DNA of 64,000 bases, from NCBI GenBank assembly GCA_947499565.1, contig CANMOV010000002.1, positions 434,001-498,000 on the forward strand. Direction: 5' to 3'. Made by a program: the position numbers and the translations under genes. Position 1 is the stretch's first letter, and each line of letters begins with the position of its first letter. The DNA comes from an uncultured Croceitalea sp. GTDB taxonomy: Bacteria; Bacteroidota; Bacteroidia; Flavobacteriales; Flavobacteriaceae. A model generated the notes under the pieces. That model saw nothing but the letters and a program-made list of their open reading frames with translations, made no database searches and had not been told where the DNA came from. Positions 7,282 through 16,234 of the stretch are shown here, in pieces.

Positions 7282-8541
7282 ATGTTTAATAAAGATCGTT
7301 GGAAAGAAATCTTAGAGGTGCTAACCAGTAATTGGTTTAGAACAGTGCTTACCGCATTTGGGGTTTTTTGGGGGATACTAATACTAATAATCCTACTTGC
7401 AGCAGGTAAAGGTTTGGAAAATGGTATTAAGCAGGATTTTAGTGGAGTAGCTACAAATACGATGTTTATGTGGACCCAGAGTACCACGATGGCTTATCAA
7501 GGTCTTCCAGAAGGGCGAAATTTTAATTTTAAACTGGAAGATGTAGATTTAATTAAAAGAAATGTACCCAATTTAAGAATAGTATCGCCAAGGAATGCGT
7601 TGAGAAGCCAAAGTGGAGTTGATAACGTTTTTTATGGAACGGAAAGTGGCTCCTATCGTGTTTTTGGTGATTACCCAGAGATTATTTTTCAAAATTCTAT
7701 GTATACTGCTCATGGTAGATTTTTAAACCATAACGATATTGCTAAAAAACGTAAAGTTATTGTTATAGGTGACGGAATACGTAAAGATTTATATGAGGAG
7801 GGGGAAGAAGTTTTAGGAACTTATCTTAAAATTCAAGGAGTAAATTTTATGGTGGTTGGGACTTACAAAGAAAAATCTAGTAATGGCGGTAATCAAAATG
7901 CGGAGCGACAAATATATGTGCCGTTTACCGCTTTTTCACAGGCTTTTAATAGAGCAGATAATGTAGGTTGGATGGCTATTACTGCCAAAGATGGTAATTC
8001 CATTAGTAACCTTAAAGAAGATGTAATAAATACGGTTAAGCAAAGCAGAAAAGTTCACCCAGATGACGAGAGAGCAATTGGTTTTTTTGATTTGTATGAA
8101 GAGTACAATAAAATTGAAAGCCTTTTTACGGCGATGCGTTGGATTGCAATAATTGTAGGAACATTAGTGCTTATTTCTGGGGTTATAGGTATAAGTAATA
8201 TTATGCTCATTGTAGTAAAGGAAAGAACTAAAGAAATAGGTATAAGAAGAGCTTTAGGAGAAGATCCATGGTCTATTAAGAAACAGATATTAATGGAATC
8301 AATTTTTTTAACCATTATATCTGGAATGTTCGGGATAATTTGTGGAACCTTATTTATTTATGGGGTAAATACGCTTTTAGATAGTGTAGGTCCCGTGGAT
8401 ATGTTTCTAAACCCAAGTGTAAGTGTTGGTGTCGTTACAGCAGCCCTTATTACATTAATACTATCTGGATTGCTGGCTGGCTTTATACCAGCACAAAGTG
8501 CAATTAAGGTGAGACCAATAGATGCATTAAGAACAGAATAA
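7282..8541 (+). CDS. MacB/FtsX-type ABC transporter permease (module 1, second)
   Basis: A 419-aa permease with the same layout as its neighbour: the N-terminal RWKEILEVLTSNWFRTVLTAFGVFWGILILIILL helix, a large periplasmic domain, and the coupling segment KERTKEIGIRRALGEDPWSIKKQ ahead of the last two helices. It ends in VRPIDALRTE, the usual end of this family. The 2-nt gap to the previous gene implies co-translation. It is closer to the permease at 11761 (shared GVF/F start, DIHPDDERAIG-type motif) than to its partner, suggesting duplication of a two-permease unit. Confidence 0.93.
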   Translation: MFNKDRWKEILEVLTSNWFRTVLTAFGVFWGILILIILLAAGKGLENGIKQDFSGVATNTMFMWTQSTTMAYQGLPEGRNFNFKLEDVDLIKRNVPNLRIVSPRNALRSQSGVDNVFYGTESGSYRVFGDYPEIIFQNSMYTAHGRFLNHNDIAKKRKVIVIGDGIRKDLYEEGEEVLGTYLKIQGVNFMVVGTYKEKSSNGGNQNAERQIYVPFTAFSQAFNRADNVGWMAITAKDGNSISNLKEDVINTVKQSRKVHPDDERAIGFFDLYEEYNKIESLFTAMRWIAIIVGTLVLISGVIGISNIMLIVVKERTKEIGIRRALGEDPWSIKKQILMESIFLTIISGMFGIICGTLFIYGVNTLLDSVGPVDMFLNPSVSVGVVTAALITLILSGLLAGFIPAQSAIKVRPIDALRTE

Positions 8542-8617
8542 TAAAAATATAGCTAATTATAGAGTTCTCCTTTTTGGAAACTTATGGGGTATAACCTCAC
8601 AATTAAATCAATCAAGA

Positions 8618-9730
8618 ATGAAAAAATCAGTAACCATTATCATCTTATTAGTCATTGTCCTGGGATTTGGCGGGGCTATGTATTATTTGTATCAAAAAAA
8701 TTCAGAGGACCCAACAGTTTATGAAACTGAGCAAGCTTCAAAACAAACCATTATTAGAAAAACTGTCGCAACAGGGAGTATTTTGCCTTTGGAAGAAGTA
8801 TTAATAAAGCCAAACATTTCAGGAGTAATAGAAGAAGTATATGTTGAAGGCGGTGATTACGTTAAATCTGGAGATTTATTAGCAAAAATTAAAGTAGTAC
8901 CTAATTTAAATGCATTGAATGATGCTCGCAATGCAATTGATAATGCTAGAATAAATCTTGATAATGAAAAACGTAATTACGAAAGGCAACTATCAATTTT
9001 TGACAAAGGAGTTATTTCTCAAGCAGATTTAGATAGAGCTCAGTTAACCTATGATCAGGCAAAACAAGCATATAGAGCTGCAAACAAGCGTTATGATATT
9101 GTAAAAACAGGAACAACTAGCGGATATAGAAATGCGGCAAATACTTTGATTAAGGCTACAGTAAGCGGTATGGTACTAGAAGTGCCAGTTGAGGTTGGTA
9201 ATCAAGTAATAGAGAGTAACAATTTTAATGAGGGTACAACAATTGCAGCAATTGCGGATGTAGAAAAAATGATTTTTGAAGGAAAAGTAGATGAGTCAGA
9301 GGTTGGCAAGATTAAGGAAAACCTTCCGCTTGAAATTACAGTAGGAGCAATAGAAAACCAAGTTTTTGATGCTGTGTTGGACTATATAGCTCCGAAAGGC
9401 AAAGAAGAAAATGGGGCTATCCAATTTGAGATTAAAGGAACACTTAAGAAGCAAGATACTACCTTTATAAGAGCTGGTTTAAGTGCAAATGCGTCCATTA
9501 TTTTAGCAAGAGCGGACAGTGTTTTAGCCGTAAAAGAAGCTTTAGTACAATTTGATGAGGAAACCAAAAAACCATTTATTGAAGTGGAGAATGGAGACCA
9601 ACAATTCGAAAGAAAGGATATCGAACTTGGAATCAGCGACGGGATTCATGTAGAAGTGAAATCTGGAGTTTCTACCGAAGATAAAATAAAGGTTTGGAAC
9701 GCTATTGAGTCTGAAGAAGACAATAGGTAA
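8618..9730 (+). CDS. MacA/HlyD-type periplasmic adaptor (module 1)
   Basis: A 370-aa membrane-fusion protein linking an inner-membrane ABC exporter to a TolC channel. It has an N-terminal anchor (MKKSVTIIILLVIVLGFGGAMYYLY), a first lipoyl half (IKPNISGVIEEVYVEGGDYVKSGDLLAKI), an alpha-helical hairpin (about residues 100-160), a second lipoyl half (ATVSGMVLEVPVEVGNQV) and beta-barrel and membrane-proximal domains ending in DGIHVEVKSG. It is strongly similar along its length to the adaptor at 13063. It follows the first permease pair by 76 nt. Confidence 0.93.
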   Translation: MKKSVTIIILLVIVLGFGGAMYYLYQKNSEDPTVYETEQASKQTIIRKTVATGSILPLEEVLIKPNISGVIEEVYVEGGDYVKSGDLLAKIKVVPNLNALNDARNAIDNARINLDNEKRNYERQLSIFDKGVISQADLDRAQLTYDQAKQAYRAANKRYDIVKTGTTSGYRNAANTLIKATVSGMVLEVPVEVGNQVIESNNFNEGTTIAAIADVEKMIFEGKVDESEVGKIKENLPLEITVGAIENQVFDAVLDYIAPKGKEENGAIQFEIKGTLKKQDTTFIRAGLSANASIILARADSVLAVKEALVQFDEETKKPFIEVENGDQQFERKDIELGISDGIHVEVKSGVSTEDKIKVWNAIESEEDNR

Positions 9731-9834
9731 CCTTTTAACAAAATTTTTAAACTTTTCTTGTAACAAATCAGCAATTTGTAAGTCCTATTGAAACAGGATT
9801 TAGAAATTCTGTAATAGCTAACAAACCAATCATC

Positions 9835-10536
9835 ATGATAGAAATAAAAGATCTTCACAAATCCTATAAGATGGGAAGCAATTCCCTTCATGTATTAAAA
9901 GGAATCAATTTTTCGGTAGAAGAAGGTGAATTAGTTGCCATTATGGGATCTTCCGGTTCTGGAAAATCTACCTTACTAAATATACTTGGTATGTTAGATG
10001 GTGCAGATTCAGGTGAGTATAACCTAGATAATGTTCCGATTAAGGATTTAAATGAAACTAAAGCGGCACAATACCGTAATAAGTTTTTAGGTTTTGTTTT
10101 TCAATCATTCAACTTAATAAATTATAAATCTGCAGTTGAAAACGTTGCACTACCCTTGTACTATCAAAAAGTAAATAGAAAAGTGCGTCAAGAAAAAGCG
10201 TTAAAGTACTTAGAGCAAGTTGGTCTTAGAGAATGGGCGACCCACTTACCAAGTGAACTTTCTGGGGGTCAAAAACAACGTGTTGCAATTGCAAGAGCAA
10301 TGGCTGCAGAACCAAAGGTCCTTTTAGCAGATGAACCTACTGGAGCACTAGATAGTAAGACTTCGTATGAGGTGATGGATTTAATCCAAAAAATTAACGA
10401 CGCTGGCAATACCATTTTAGTGGTAACGCACGAAGAAGATATTGCACACATGTGTAAACGTATTGTACACCTTAAAGATGGTGTTATTGTTGAAGATAAA
10501 AAGATAGAACAAGTAAGAGCCGAACAGTATGTTTGA
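9835..10536 (+). CDS. ABC transporter ATP-binding protein (LolD/MacB-like)
   Basis: A 233-aa stand-alone nucleotide-binding subunit that powers the FtsX-type permeases. All core motifs are present: Walker A GSSGSGKS (about 38-45), Q-loop in FVFQSFNL, signature LSGGQKQR (about 142), Walker B VLLADEPTGALD and the H-loop VVTHEED. It is the only ATPase gene in the 9.5-kb transporter region and overlaps the next permease gene by 8 nt, so it is translationally coupled to module 2. It probably serves both permease pairs. The 104-nt upstream gap shares the 10-mer TGTAACAAAT (9759-9768) with the region before module 1. Confidence 0.96.
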   Translation: MIEIKDLHKSYKMGSNSLHVLKGINFSVEEGELVAIMGSSGSGKSTLLNILGMLDGADSGEYNLDNVPIKDLNETKAAQYRNKFLGFVFQSFNLINYKSAVENVALPLYYQKVNRKVRQEKALKYLEQVGLREWATHLPSELSGGQKQRVAIARAMAAEPKVLLADEPTGALDSKTSYEVMDLIQKINDAGNTILVVTHEEDIAHMCKRIVHLKDGVIVEDKKIEQVRAEQYV

Positions 10537-11758
10537 TAGAGATATTTGGCAAGAAATTTTCAATACTATAAAGAAGAATAAGTTAAGAACATTCTTAACT
10601 GGTTTTTCTGTAGGTTGGGCAATTTTCATTTTAGTTATGCTGCTTGCTTCAGTAAATGGAATGCAAAATGGGTTTACAGGTCAGTTTAATGACGATGCTA
10701 CCAATTCTATTTTTGTACGACCAGGAAGAACTTCAAAAGCTTATGCGGGTTTTGAGGCCGGCAGAAGAATACAGTTTACAAATGAAGATTTTGAGTATGT
10801 TAAACAGAGTTTTCCAGATGATATAGAGTACATAAGTGGACGTTATTTTACAAGTACTTCTGCCCGATATAAAAGTGAAACGGGTTCTTATCCTGTTCAA
10901 GCAGTGCATCCAGAATTTCAAATTATTGAAAAAACCATCATAACTGATGGAAGGTATTTTAATGAAGCGGATTTTACCAATAAGGCCAAGGTGGCAATAA
11001 TAGGAAGAAAAGTTGCCGAGGACTTATTTAAAAATGAAAACCCTGTTGGCAAATTTGCTGAACTGAACGGTCTTACATTTAGAATTATTGGGATTTTCAT
11101 AGATGAAGGAGATGATAATGCAGAAAGAAGAATTTATGCGCCTTTATCTACATACCAACGAATTTATGGTAATACGAATTATATTAACCAAATTGCACTT
11201 ACCTATAATCCAACATATGATCTAAGCAAAGCCTTAGAATTTTCTAGCCGTTTGGAAGATTTAATGAAGAGAAGGCAAAAAGTCTCTCCAGAAGACCAAT
11301 CAGCAATTAATGTATGGAATTATGCCGAAGCTTTTGACGATATAAGCAGCTTTACAGCTGTTCTTAAAGCTATAGGTATTGTGGTGGGAAGTTTAATTTT
11401 AATAGCTGGTATTGTTGGTATTGGCAACATTATGGTATTTACCATAAAAGAAAGAACTAAGGAATTTGGAGTGCGAAAGGCTCTAGGAGCTAGACCAAGA
11501 CAGATCGTTAATTTGGTGTTGCTAGAATCTACTTTTATCACTGCATTTTCAGGATTTATAGGTCTCCTTTTTGCATGGCTAATACTTTCTTTAATAGGAC
11601 CTAGTATAGAAACACCTGCTTTTAGTAATCCATCAGTAAGATCTTCAACTGTAATAACTGCTACTATTATTCTAGTAATTGCCGGAATATTAGCAGGATT
11701 GCTTCCAGCTATAAGAGCGGCAAATGTAAAACCAATAGTAGCACTTAGCGATAAATAG
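10529..11758 (+). CDS. MacB/FtsX-type ABC transporter permease (module 2, first)
   Basis: A 409-aa permease whose start MFDRDIWQEIFNTIKKNKLRTFLTGFSVGWAIFILVMLL closely parallels the first permease of module 1. The MacB-like periplasmic core is followed by the segment KERTKEFGVRKALGARPRQIVN and two last helices. It overlaps the ATPase gene by 8 nt and is followed after 2 nt by its partner. It most likely forms a heterodimer with the product of the gene at 11761. Confidence 0.93.
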   Translation: MFDRDIWQEIFNTIKKNKLRTFLTGFSVGWAIFILVMLLASVNGMQNGFTGQFNDDATNSIFVRPGRTSKAYAGFEAGRRIQFTNEDFEYVKQSFPDDIEYISGRYFTSTSARYKSETGSYPVQAVHPEFQIIEKTIITDGRYFNEADFTNKAKVAIIGRKVAEDLFKNENPVGKFAELNGLTFRIIGIFIDEGDDNAERRIYAPLSTYQRIYGNTNYINQIALTYNPTYDLSKALEFSSRLEDLMKRRQKVSPEDQSAINVWNYAEAFDDISSFTAVLKAIGIVVGSLILIAGIVGIGNIMVFTIKERTKEFGVRKALGARPRQIVNLVLLESTFITAFSGFIGLLFAWLILSLIGPSIETPAFSNPSVRSSTVITATIILVIAGILAGLLPAIRAANVKPIVALSDK

Positions 11759-11760
11759 AT

Positions 11761-13017
11761 ATGTGGTTATTTGATAGAGATTTATGGGTAGAAATTTTTC
11801 ATACGCTTGGTAAAAATATGTTCCGAACATTTTTAACCATGCTAGGTGTAATTTTCGCAATGATTATTCTAGTGCTCTTGCTAGGTTCTGCAAATGGCAT
11901 GAGTAATGGTTTTGATAAAGTTTTTGCAGGAACAGCATCAAACAGTTTATTTGTTTGGGGACAATCAACTTCAGAGCCGTATAAGGGATTTGAAAGAGGA
12001 CGTAGAATACGATATAAGATTGAAGATGCAGAAATCTTAAAGAAACAAATACCAGAGATTGAAGTTCTAGCTCCACGTATTGAATTGGGAAATCATAGAG
12101 GTGTCGTTTCGGTTTACAGAAAAGGTCAAACAAGCGGATCTGCGGTATATGGGGATTATCCTGAAATTGATAATATTACTAAGAAGAAATTGGTTGAAGG
12201 ACGTTTTTTAAACAATACTGATATTGAAGAATCTAAAAAAGTCTGTGTTATAGGTGAGGAAACTTATAAGTTGTTATTTGAAAAAGGAGAGAAAGCCATT
12301 GGGCAAGATATTCGCATTAACGGAGTTTTCTTTTCTGTGGTAGGGATATTTAAACCTAATAATAACATAAATATAGATGGTGAAAATGCGGTTTTTATCC
12401 CGTTCACTACTTTTCAAAAAGCTTTTAATTCTGGTGATAGAATGGGTTGGATGGCTATTGCGGTGGAACCTAACACTAAGGTTGCTTTTGTTGAAAAACA
12501 AATTAAGGATATACTAAAGAAAAAATACGATATACACCCAGATGATGAAAGAGCCATTGGCAGCTTTGATATGTCGGAAATCTTTAATAATATCTCGGCA
12601 TTCACGGGAGTGTTAAAAGGATTCTCTTTCTTCGTTGGAATATTCACATTGTTAGCAGGAGTAATTGCTATTAGTAATATTTTATTAATTACTGTAAAGG
12701 AACGTACAAAAGAAATTGGTGTAAGAAGAGCACTTGGTGCGACTCCTAAAGTTGTTAAAAGACAAATAGTTGTAGAAGCAATTGTGTTAACTGCATTTGC
12801 AGGCCTTATTGGATTTGCTATTGCAGTGGGCTTCCTAGCTATAGCGAATTCATTATGGGGTAGCGGGGATGATTTCCCTTTTGTAAAGCCAATGGTAAGT
12901 ATTCCTCAATTTACAATATCCTTTATGTTAATGGTAACCTTAAGTGTATTAATAGGTTTAATACCTGCAAATAGGGCTATAAGAGTGCGACCAATAGAAG
13001 CACTAAGAGAAGAATAA
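11761..13017 (+). CDS. MacB/FtsX-type ABC transporter permease (module 2, second)
   Basis: A 418-aa permease beginning MWLFDRDLWVEIFHTLGKNMFRTFLTMLGV, with one N-terminal helix, a periplasmic core domain, the segment KERTKEIGVRRALGATPKVVKRQ and two C-terminal helices, ending VRPIEALREE. Its middle (KYDIHPDDERAIGSFDMSE) resembles the second permease of module 1. The gene sits 2 nt after its partner and 45 nt before the second adaptor. Confidence 0.93.
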   Translation: MWLFDRDLWVEIFHTLGKNMFRTFLTMLGVIFAMIILVLLLGSANGMSNGFDKVFAGTASNSLFVWGQSTSEPYKGFERGRRIRYKIEDAEILKKQIPEIEVLAPRIELGNHRGVVSVYRKGQTSGSAVYGDYPEIDNITKKKLVEGRFLNNTDIEESKKVCVIGEETYKLLFEKGEKAIGQDIRINGVFFSVVGIFKPNNNINIDGENAVFIPFTTFQKAFNSGDRMGWMAIAVEPNTKVAFVEKQIKDILKKKYDIHPDDERAIGSFDMSEIFNNISAFTGVLKGFSFFVGIFTLLAGVIAISNILLITVKERTKEIGVRRALGATPKVVKRQIVVEAIVLTAFAGLIGFAIAVGFLAIANSLWGSGDDFPFVKPMVSIPQFTISFMLMVTLSVLIGLIPANRAIRVRPIEALREE

Positions 13018-13062
13018 TAAGAGACATAAATTAATTTAAATAACAATCAAACTACACGAATA

Positions 13063-14175
13063 ATGAAAAAGTACTTAAAATATGGATTAATAGGAGCGGT
13101 ATGCATAGGGATACTATTTGCCATTGCCTATTTTATGAAACAAAATAGCACTCCTGCCAAATTATACGAGACAGAGAAGTTAGAGAAAAAAGATATTGTA
13201 AATAAGGTGATTGTTACCGGTAAGGTAATTCCAGAAGATGAAATTAATATTAAACCTCAAATCTCTGGGATTATAGACAAAGTATATTTAGAAGAAGGTG
13301 TTGATGTTAAAGCAGGTGATCTTATCGCTACTATAAAAGTGGTGCCAAACGAGCAGGCTCTAAATCAATCTGCTGGTCGTGTTAGAAATGCTGAACTAGC
13401 ATTAAACAATGCTAAGATTGAATATGATAGGAACAAAACCCTTTTCGATAAAGGTGTTATCTCAAGCCAGGATTTTAACAATCTAGCGTTAACATACAAC
13501 CAAGCTGAACAAGAATTAAAAAATTCACGTGCGGATTACCAAATTATTAGAAGAGGTTCTGCAGGAGGTTCTTCCAGCGCAAACACGAATATTCGGGCTA
13601 CTGTATCAGGAACAATTCTTGAGATTCCTGTAGAAGAAGGTGACCAAGTAATACAGAGTAATAACTTTAATGATGGTACTACTATTGCCACTATTGCAGA
13701 TATGACTAGAATGGTGTTTGAAGGTGAAGTAGATGAAGCAGAGGTAGGTAAATTGAGTGTTGGAATGCCTTTAGAAATTAATTTAGGGGCTTTAGAAAAA
13801 GATAAGTTTAGCGCTAAGCTTAAGTTTATAGCTCCAAAAGGAGTAGAAGAAGAAGGAGCTGTACAGTTTAAGATTGAAGGAGATTTAGAAGTTAATGATA
13901 GTACTTATGTACGAGCGGGATATAGTGCCAATGCTTCTATTGTTTTAGATGAAAAGAAAGATGTACTTACCATAAAAGAGGCTTTGCTTCAGTTTGATAA
14001 GGAGACTCAAAAACCATATGTGGAAATTGAAATAGGAGAGAACGAGTTCGAAAGAAAAGAAATCGAATTAGGTGTGAGCGATGGTATTGATGTAGAGGTT
14101 GTGTCTGGAATTACAGAAGAAGATAAAATCAAGGTTTGGAATAAACTTGAAAAAAGGAGTGACGAAGACTCATAA
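13063..14175 (+). CDS. MacA/HlyD-type periplasmic adaptor (module 2)
   Basis: A 370-aa membrane-fusion protein, exactly the same length as the adaptor of module 1 and similar throughout: an N-terminal anchor (YGLIGAVCIGILFAIAYFM), lipoyl halves at IKPQISGIIDKVYLEEGVDV and ATVSGTILEIPVEEGDQV, a hairpin between them, and DGIDVEVVSGITEEDKIKVWN at the end. It would bridge the permeases to the TolC-like channel encoded 39 nt downstream. Confidence 0.93.
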   Translation: MKKYLKYGLIGAVCIGILFAIAYFMKQNSTPAKLYETEKLEKKDIVNKVIVTGKVIPEDEINIKPQISGIIDKVYLEEGVDVKAGDLIATIKVVPNEQALNQSAGRVRNAELALNNAKIEYDRNKTLFDKGVISSQDFNNLALTYNQAEQELKNSRADYQIIRRGSAGGSSSANTNIRATVSGTILEIPVEEGDQVIQSNNFNDGTTIATIADMTRMVFEGEVDEAEVGKLSVGMPLEINLGALEKDKFSAKLKFIAPKGVEEEGAVQFKIEGDLEVNDSTYVRAGYSANASIVLDEKKDVLTIKEALLQFDKETQKPYVEIEIGENEFERKEIELGVSDGIDVEVVSGITEEDKIKVWNKLEKRSDEDS

Positions 14176-14214
14176 TTAGCCATCTAAACTATAAACCAAA
14201 AAATCAAAAAACGA

Positions 14215-15540
14215 ATGAGACATAAGTTAACCTTACTACTAATCATAGGGACTATTTTTGCCATGAATGGGCAAATGAAGAAATGGACATTAGAAGAGTG
14301 TGTGATCTATGCAGTTGATAATAATTTAACAGTAACACAGTTTGAATTAGATTTAGAAAATGCAAAAATTGATGAATCTGATGCGATTGGTGCATTAATA
14401 CCAAATTTGAACGGATCTACAACAGTATCTTCAAATACGGGTCTATCATTTAACCCTGCGACAAATGAACCTACTACAAGCACTATTTTTAATGTAAGTG
14501 CTGGACTAAGTTCTAACCTTACTTTGTTTGATGGACTTCGAAATTTTAAACGAATTCAAAGAGCAAAATTAAACGGTATAGCAAATCAATATCGTTTGGA
14601 TGATATAAAAGATGATATCCGGTTAAGAGTAGCTAACGCATATTTACAAGTACTATCTAATAAAGAGGCTCTAAAAGTCTCTAAAGCTCAGTATGCGGTA
14701 ACAGAACAAGATTTAAAGCGTACACGAGAATTGGTGGAATCTGGAGTTTCTCCAAGAGGAGATTTGTTAGAAATTGAGGCTACTGCTGCTAACCAGGAAC
14801 AACAAGTTGTTAATAATGAAAGCTTGGTTTTAATTTCAAGAATAAACTTAGCTCAGTTGTTACAGATTACGGATTATGAAAACTTTGATACCGCAGAAGA
14901 GTCTTTTGATATTCCAGTCTCTGATATTTTGAACAATTCGCCAAAAGTGATTTTTGATAAAGCACTTGGTTTTAGAAATGACATCAAGTTCTCTGAAGCA
15001 AATGTTGATTTAGCTGACAAAGATTTAGAAATAGCTAAAGGTGCAAGGTATCCTACAATAACAGGTTTCTTTAACTATAATACAAGATACTCAGATCAGA
15101 ATACCCCTTTAGGAGGCTTTTTTGACCAATTGTATATTTTTGATGGAATCTCTTACGGAGCTCAATTAAACGTACCAATTTTTAATGGCTGGAGTGCTCG
15201 CAATAATGTTAAGCGCGCCAAAATTAATGTTGATATTTCAAAGATTCAATTGGACCAGCAAAAACTAGAGTTAGAAACTAATATTCAACAAGCTTATGTA
15301 GATGTTAGTACTTTTCTTAAGGCCTATGAAGCCGCAGAAAAAACCTTAGATGCTAGAAGATTAGCCTATGATTATGCTAAGGAAAGATTTGATGTTGGTT
15401 TAATGAATTCGTTTGACTTTAGCCAAGCGCAATCTCGTTTAGATAATGCAGAAGCTAGTGTGGTAAGAACTAAGTATGATTATATATTTAGACTTAAAAT
15501 ATTAGAGTTCTATTTTGGTATTCCACTTTCATTAAACTAA
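14215..15540 (+). CDS. TolC family outer-membrane efflux protein
   Basis: A 441-aa outer-membrane channel with a signal peptide (LTLLLIIGTIFAMNGQ). It has two repeats of the TolC alpha-barrel, each with long helices and a VAN/DVS-type signature (RLRVANAYLQVLSNKEALKVSKAQY and NIQQAYVDVSTFLKAYEAAEKTLDARR). GLMNSFDFSQAQSRLDNAE marks the last helix-strand junction. It is the last gene of the exporter cluster and the only channel, so both adaptors probably dock on it. No substrate can be named from the sequence. MacAB-type pumps export macrolides, peptides, lipids or siderophores. Confidence 0.94.
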   Translation: MRHKLTLLLIIGTIFAMNGQMKKWTLEECVIYAVDNNLTVTQFELDLENAKIDESDAIGALIPNLNGSTTVSSNTGLSFNPATNEPTTSTIFNVSAGLSSNLTLFDGLRNFKRIQRAKLNGIANQYRLDDIKDDIRLRVANAYLQVLSNKEALKVSKAQYAVTEQDLKRTRELVESGVSPRGDLLEIEATAANQEQQVVNNESLVLISRINLAQLLQITDYENFDTAEESFDIPVSDILNNSPKVIFDKALGFRNDIKFSEANVDLADKDLEIAKGARYPTITGFFNYNTRYSDQNTPLGGFFDQLYIFDGISYGAQLNVPIFNGWSARNNVKRAKINVDISKIQLDQQKLELETNIQQAYVDVSTFLKAYEAAEKTLDARRLAYDYAKERFDVGLMNSFDFSQAQSRLDNAEASVVRTKYDYIFRLKILEFYFGIPLSLN

Positions 15541-15543
15541 GAT

Positions 15544-15551
15544 TATCTTTG
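15544..15551 (+). promoter_or_regulatory. -7 box (TATCTTTG) immediately before tsaB
   Basis: TATCTTTG is an exact TAnnTTTG match starting 4 nt after the tolC stop codon and ending 8 nt before the tsaB ATG, so the mRNA leader would be only a few nucleotides. TTTTG at 15513-15517 is 26 bp upstream, somewhat far for a -33 element. Confidence 0.6.
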
Positions 15552-15559
15552 CGGTCGTT

Positions 15560-16234
15560 ATGGCCAAAATAGTAAACATAGAAACTGCAACAACAAATTG
15601 CTCAGTAAGCATTTCCATAGATGGTAAAATAGTTAGTGTTAAAGAAGAAAATACCCCTAGCTATTCACATTCAGAGCAGTTACACCTATTTATAGAAGAA
15701 GCCTTGAAAGAGGCTTCTTTTTCATTTTCTGATGTGAATGCAATTGCAGTAAGTAAAGGCCCTGGTTCATATACGGGGCTTAGAATAGGTGTTTCTGCTG
15801 CCAAGGGTTTATGTTTTTCTTTGGATTTACCTTTAATTTCAGTCCCTACCTTGGAAAGTATGGCTAATCAGATTCAAGTTGAGCCAGATGAAGTAATCAT
15901 ACCTGTTTTAGATGCAAGAAGAATGGAAGTCTATTCTTGTGTTTTTGATGGTTTTCATAATGAAATCAGAGAAACAAAGGCGGAGGTTATTGACGAAAAT
16001 TCATTCGAAGAATTTAAAGGTTATAAGAAAGTTCACATAATTGGTAGTGGTGCTGAAAAATGTGAAAAAACTTTATCATGTTCCAACTTTATATATCACA
16101 AAGAAGCTTTTCCTTCTGCTAAAGAAATGGTGTCATTAGCATATAAAAAATTCAAAGATTCCAACTTTGAAGATGTAGCTTACTTTGAACCTTATTATCT
16201 AAAGGATTTTATTCTTCAGACAAAAAAAGCCTAG
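15560..16234 (+). CDS. tsaB: tRNA threonylcarbamoyladenosine biosynthesis protein TsaB
   Basis: TsaB partners TsaD in making N6-threonylcarbamoyladenosine at position 37 of ANN-decoding tRNAs. The 224-aa protein has the ASKHA-type start (IVNIETATTNCSVSISIDGKIV), the conserved SEQLHLFIEEAL and the stretch AIAVSKGPGSYTGLRIGVSAAKGLCFSL, which is diagnostic of the family. Length is as expected. Its stop codon overlaps the stop of the convergent MscS gene in the tetranucleotide CTAG. Confidence 0.95.
   Translation: MAKIVNIETATTNCSVSISIDGKIVSVKEENTPSYSHSEQLHLFIEEALKEASFSFSDVNAIAVSKGPGSYTGLRIGVSAAKGLCFSLDLPLISVPTLESMANQIQVEPDEVIIPVLDARRMEVYSCVFDGFHNEIRETKAEVIDENSFEEFKGYKKVHIIGSGAEKCEKTLSCSNFIYHKEAFPSAKEMVSLAYKKFKDSNFEDVAYFEPYYLKDFILQTKKA

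Noticed and set aside
9790..9806. Weak hairpin AGTCCT / AGGATT before the ABC ATPase gene
   Set aside because: The stem is short with mismatches and lacks a T run; it is not convincing as a terminator or operator.
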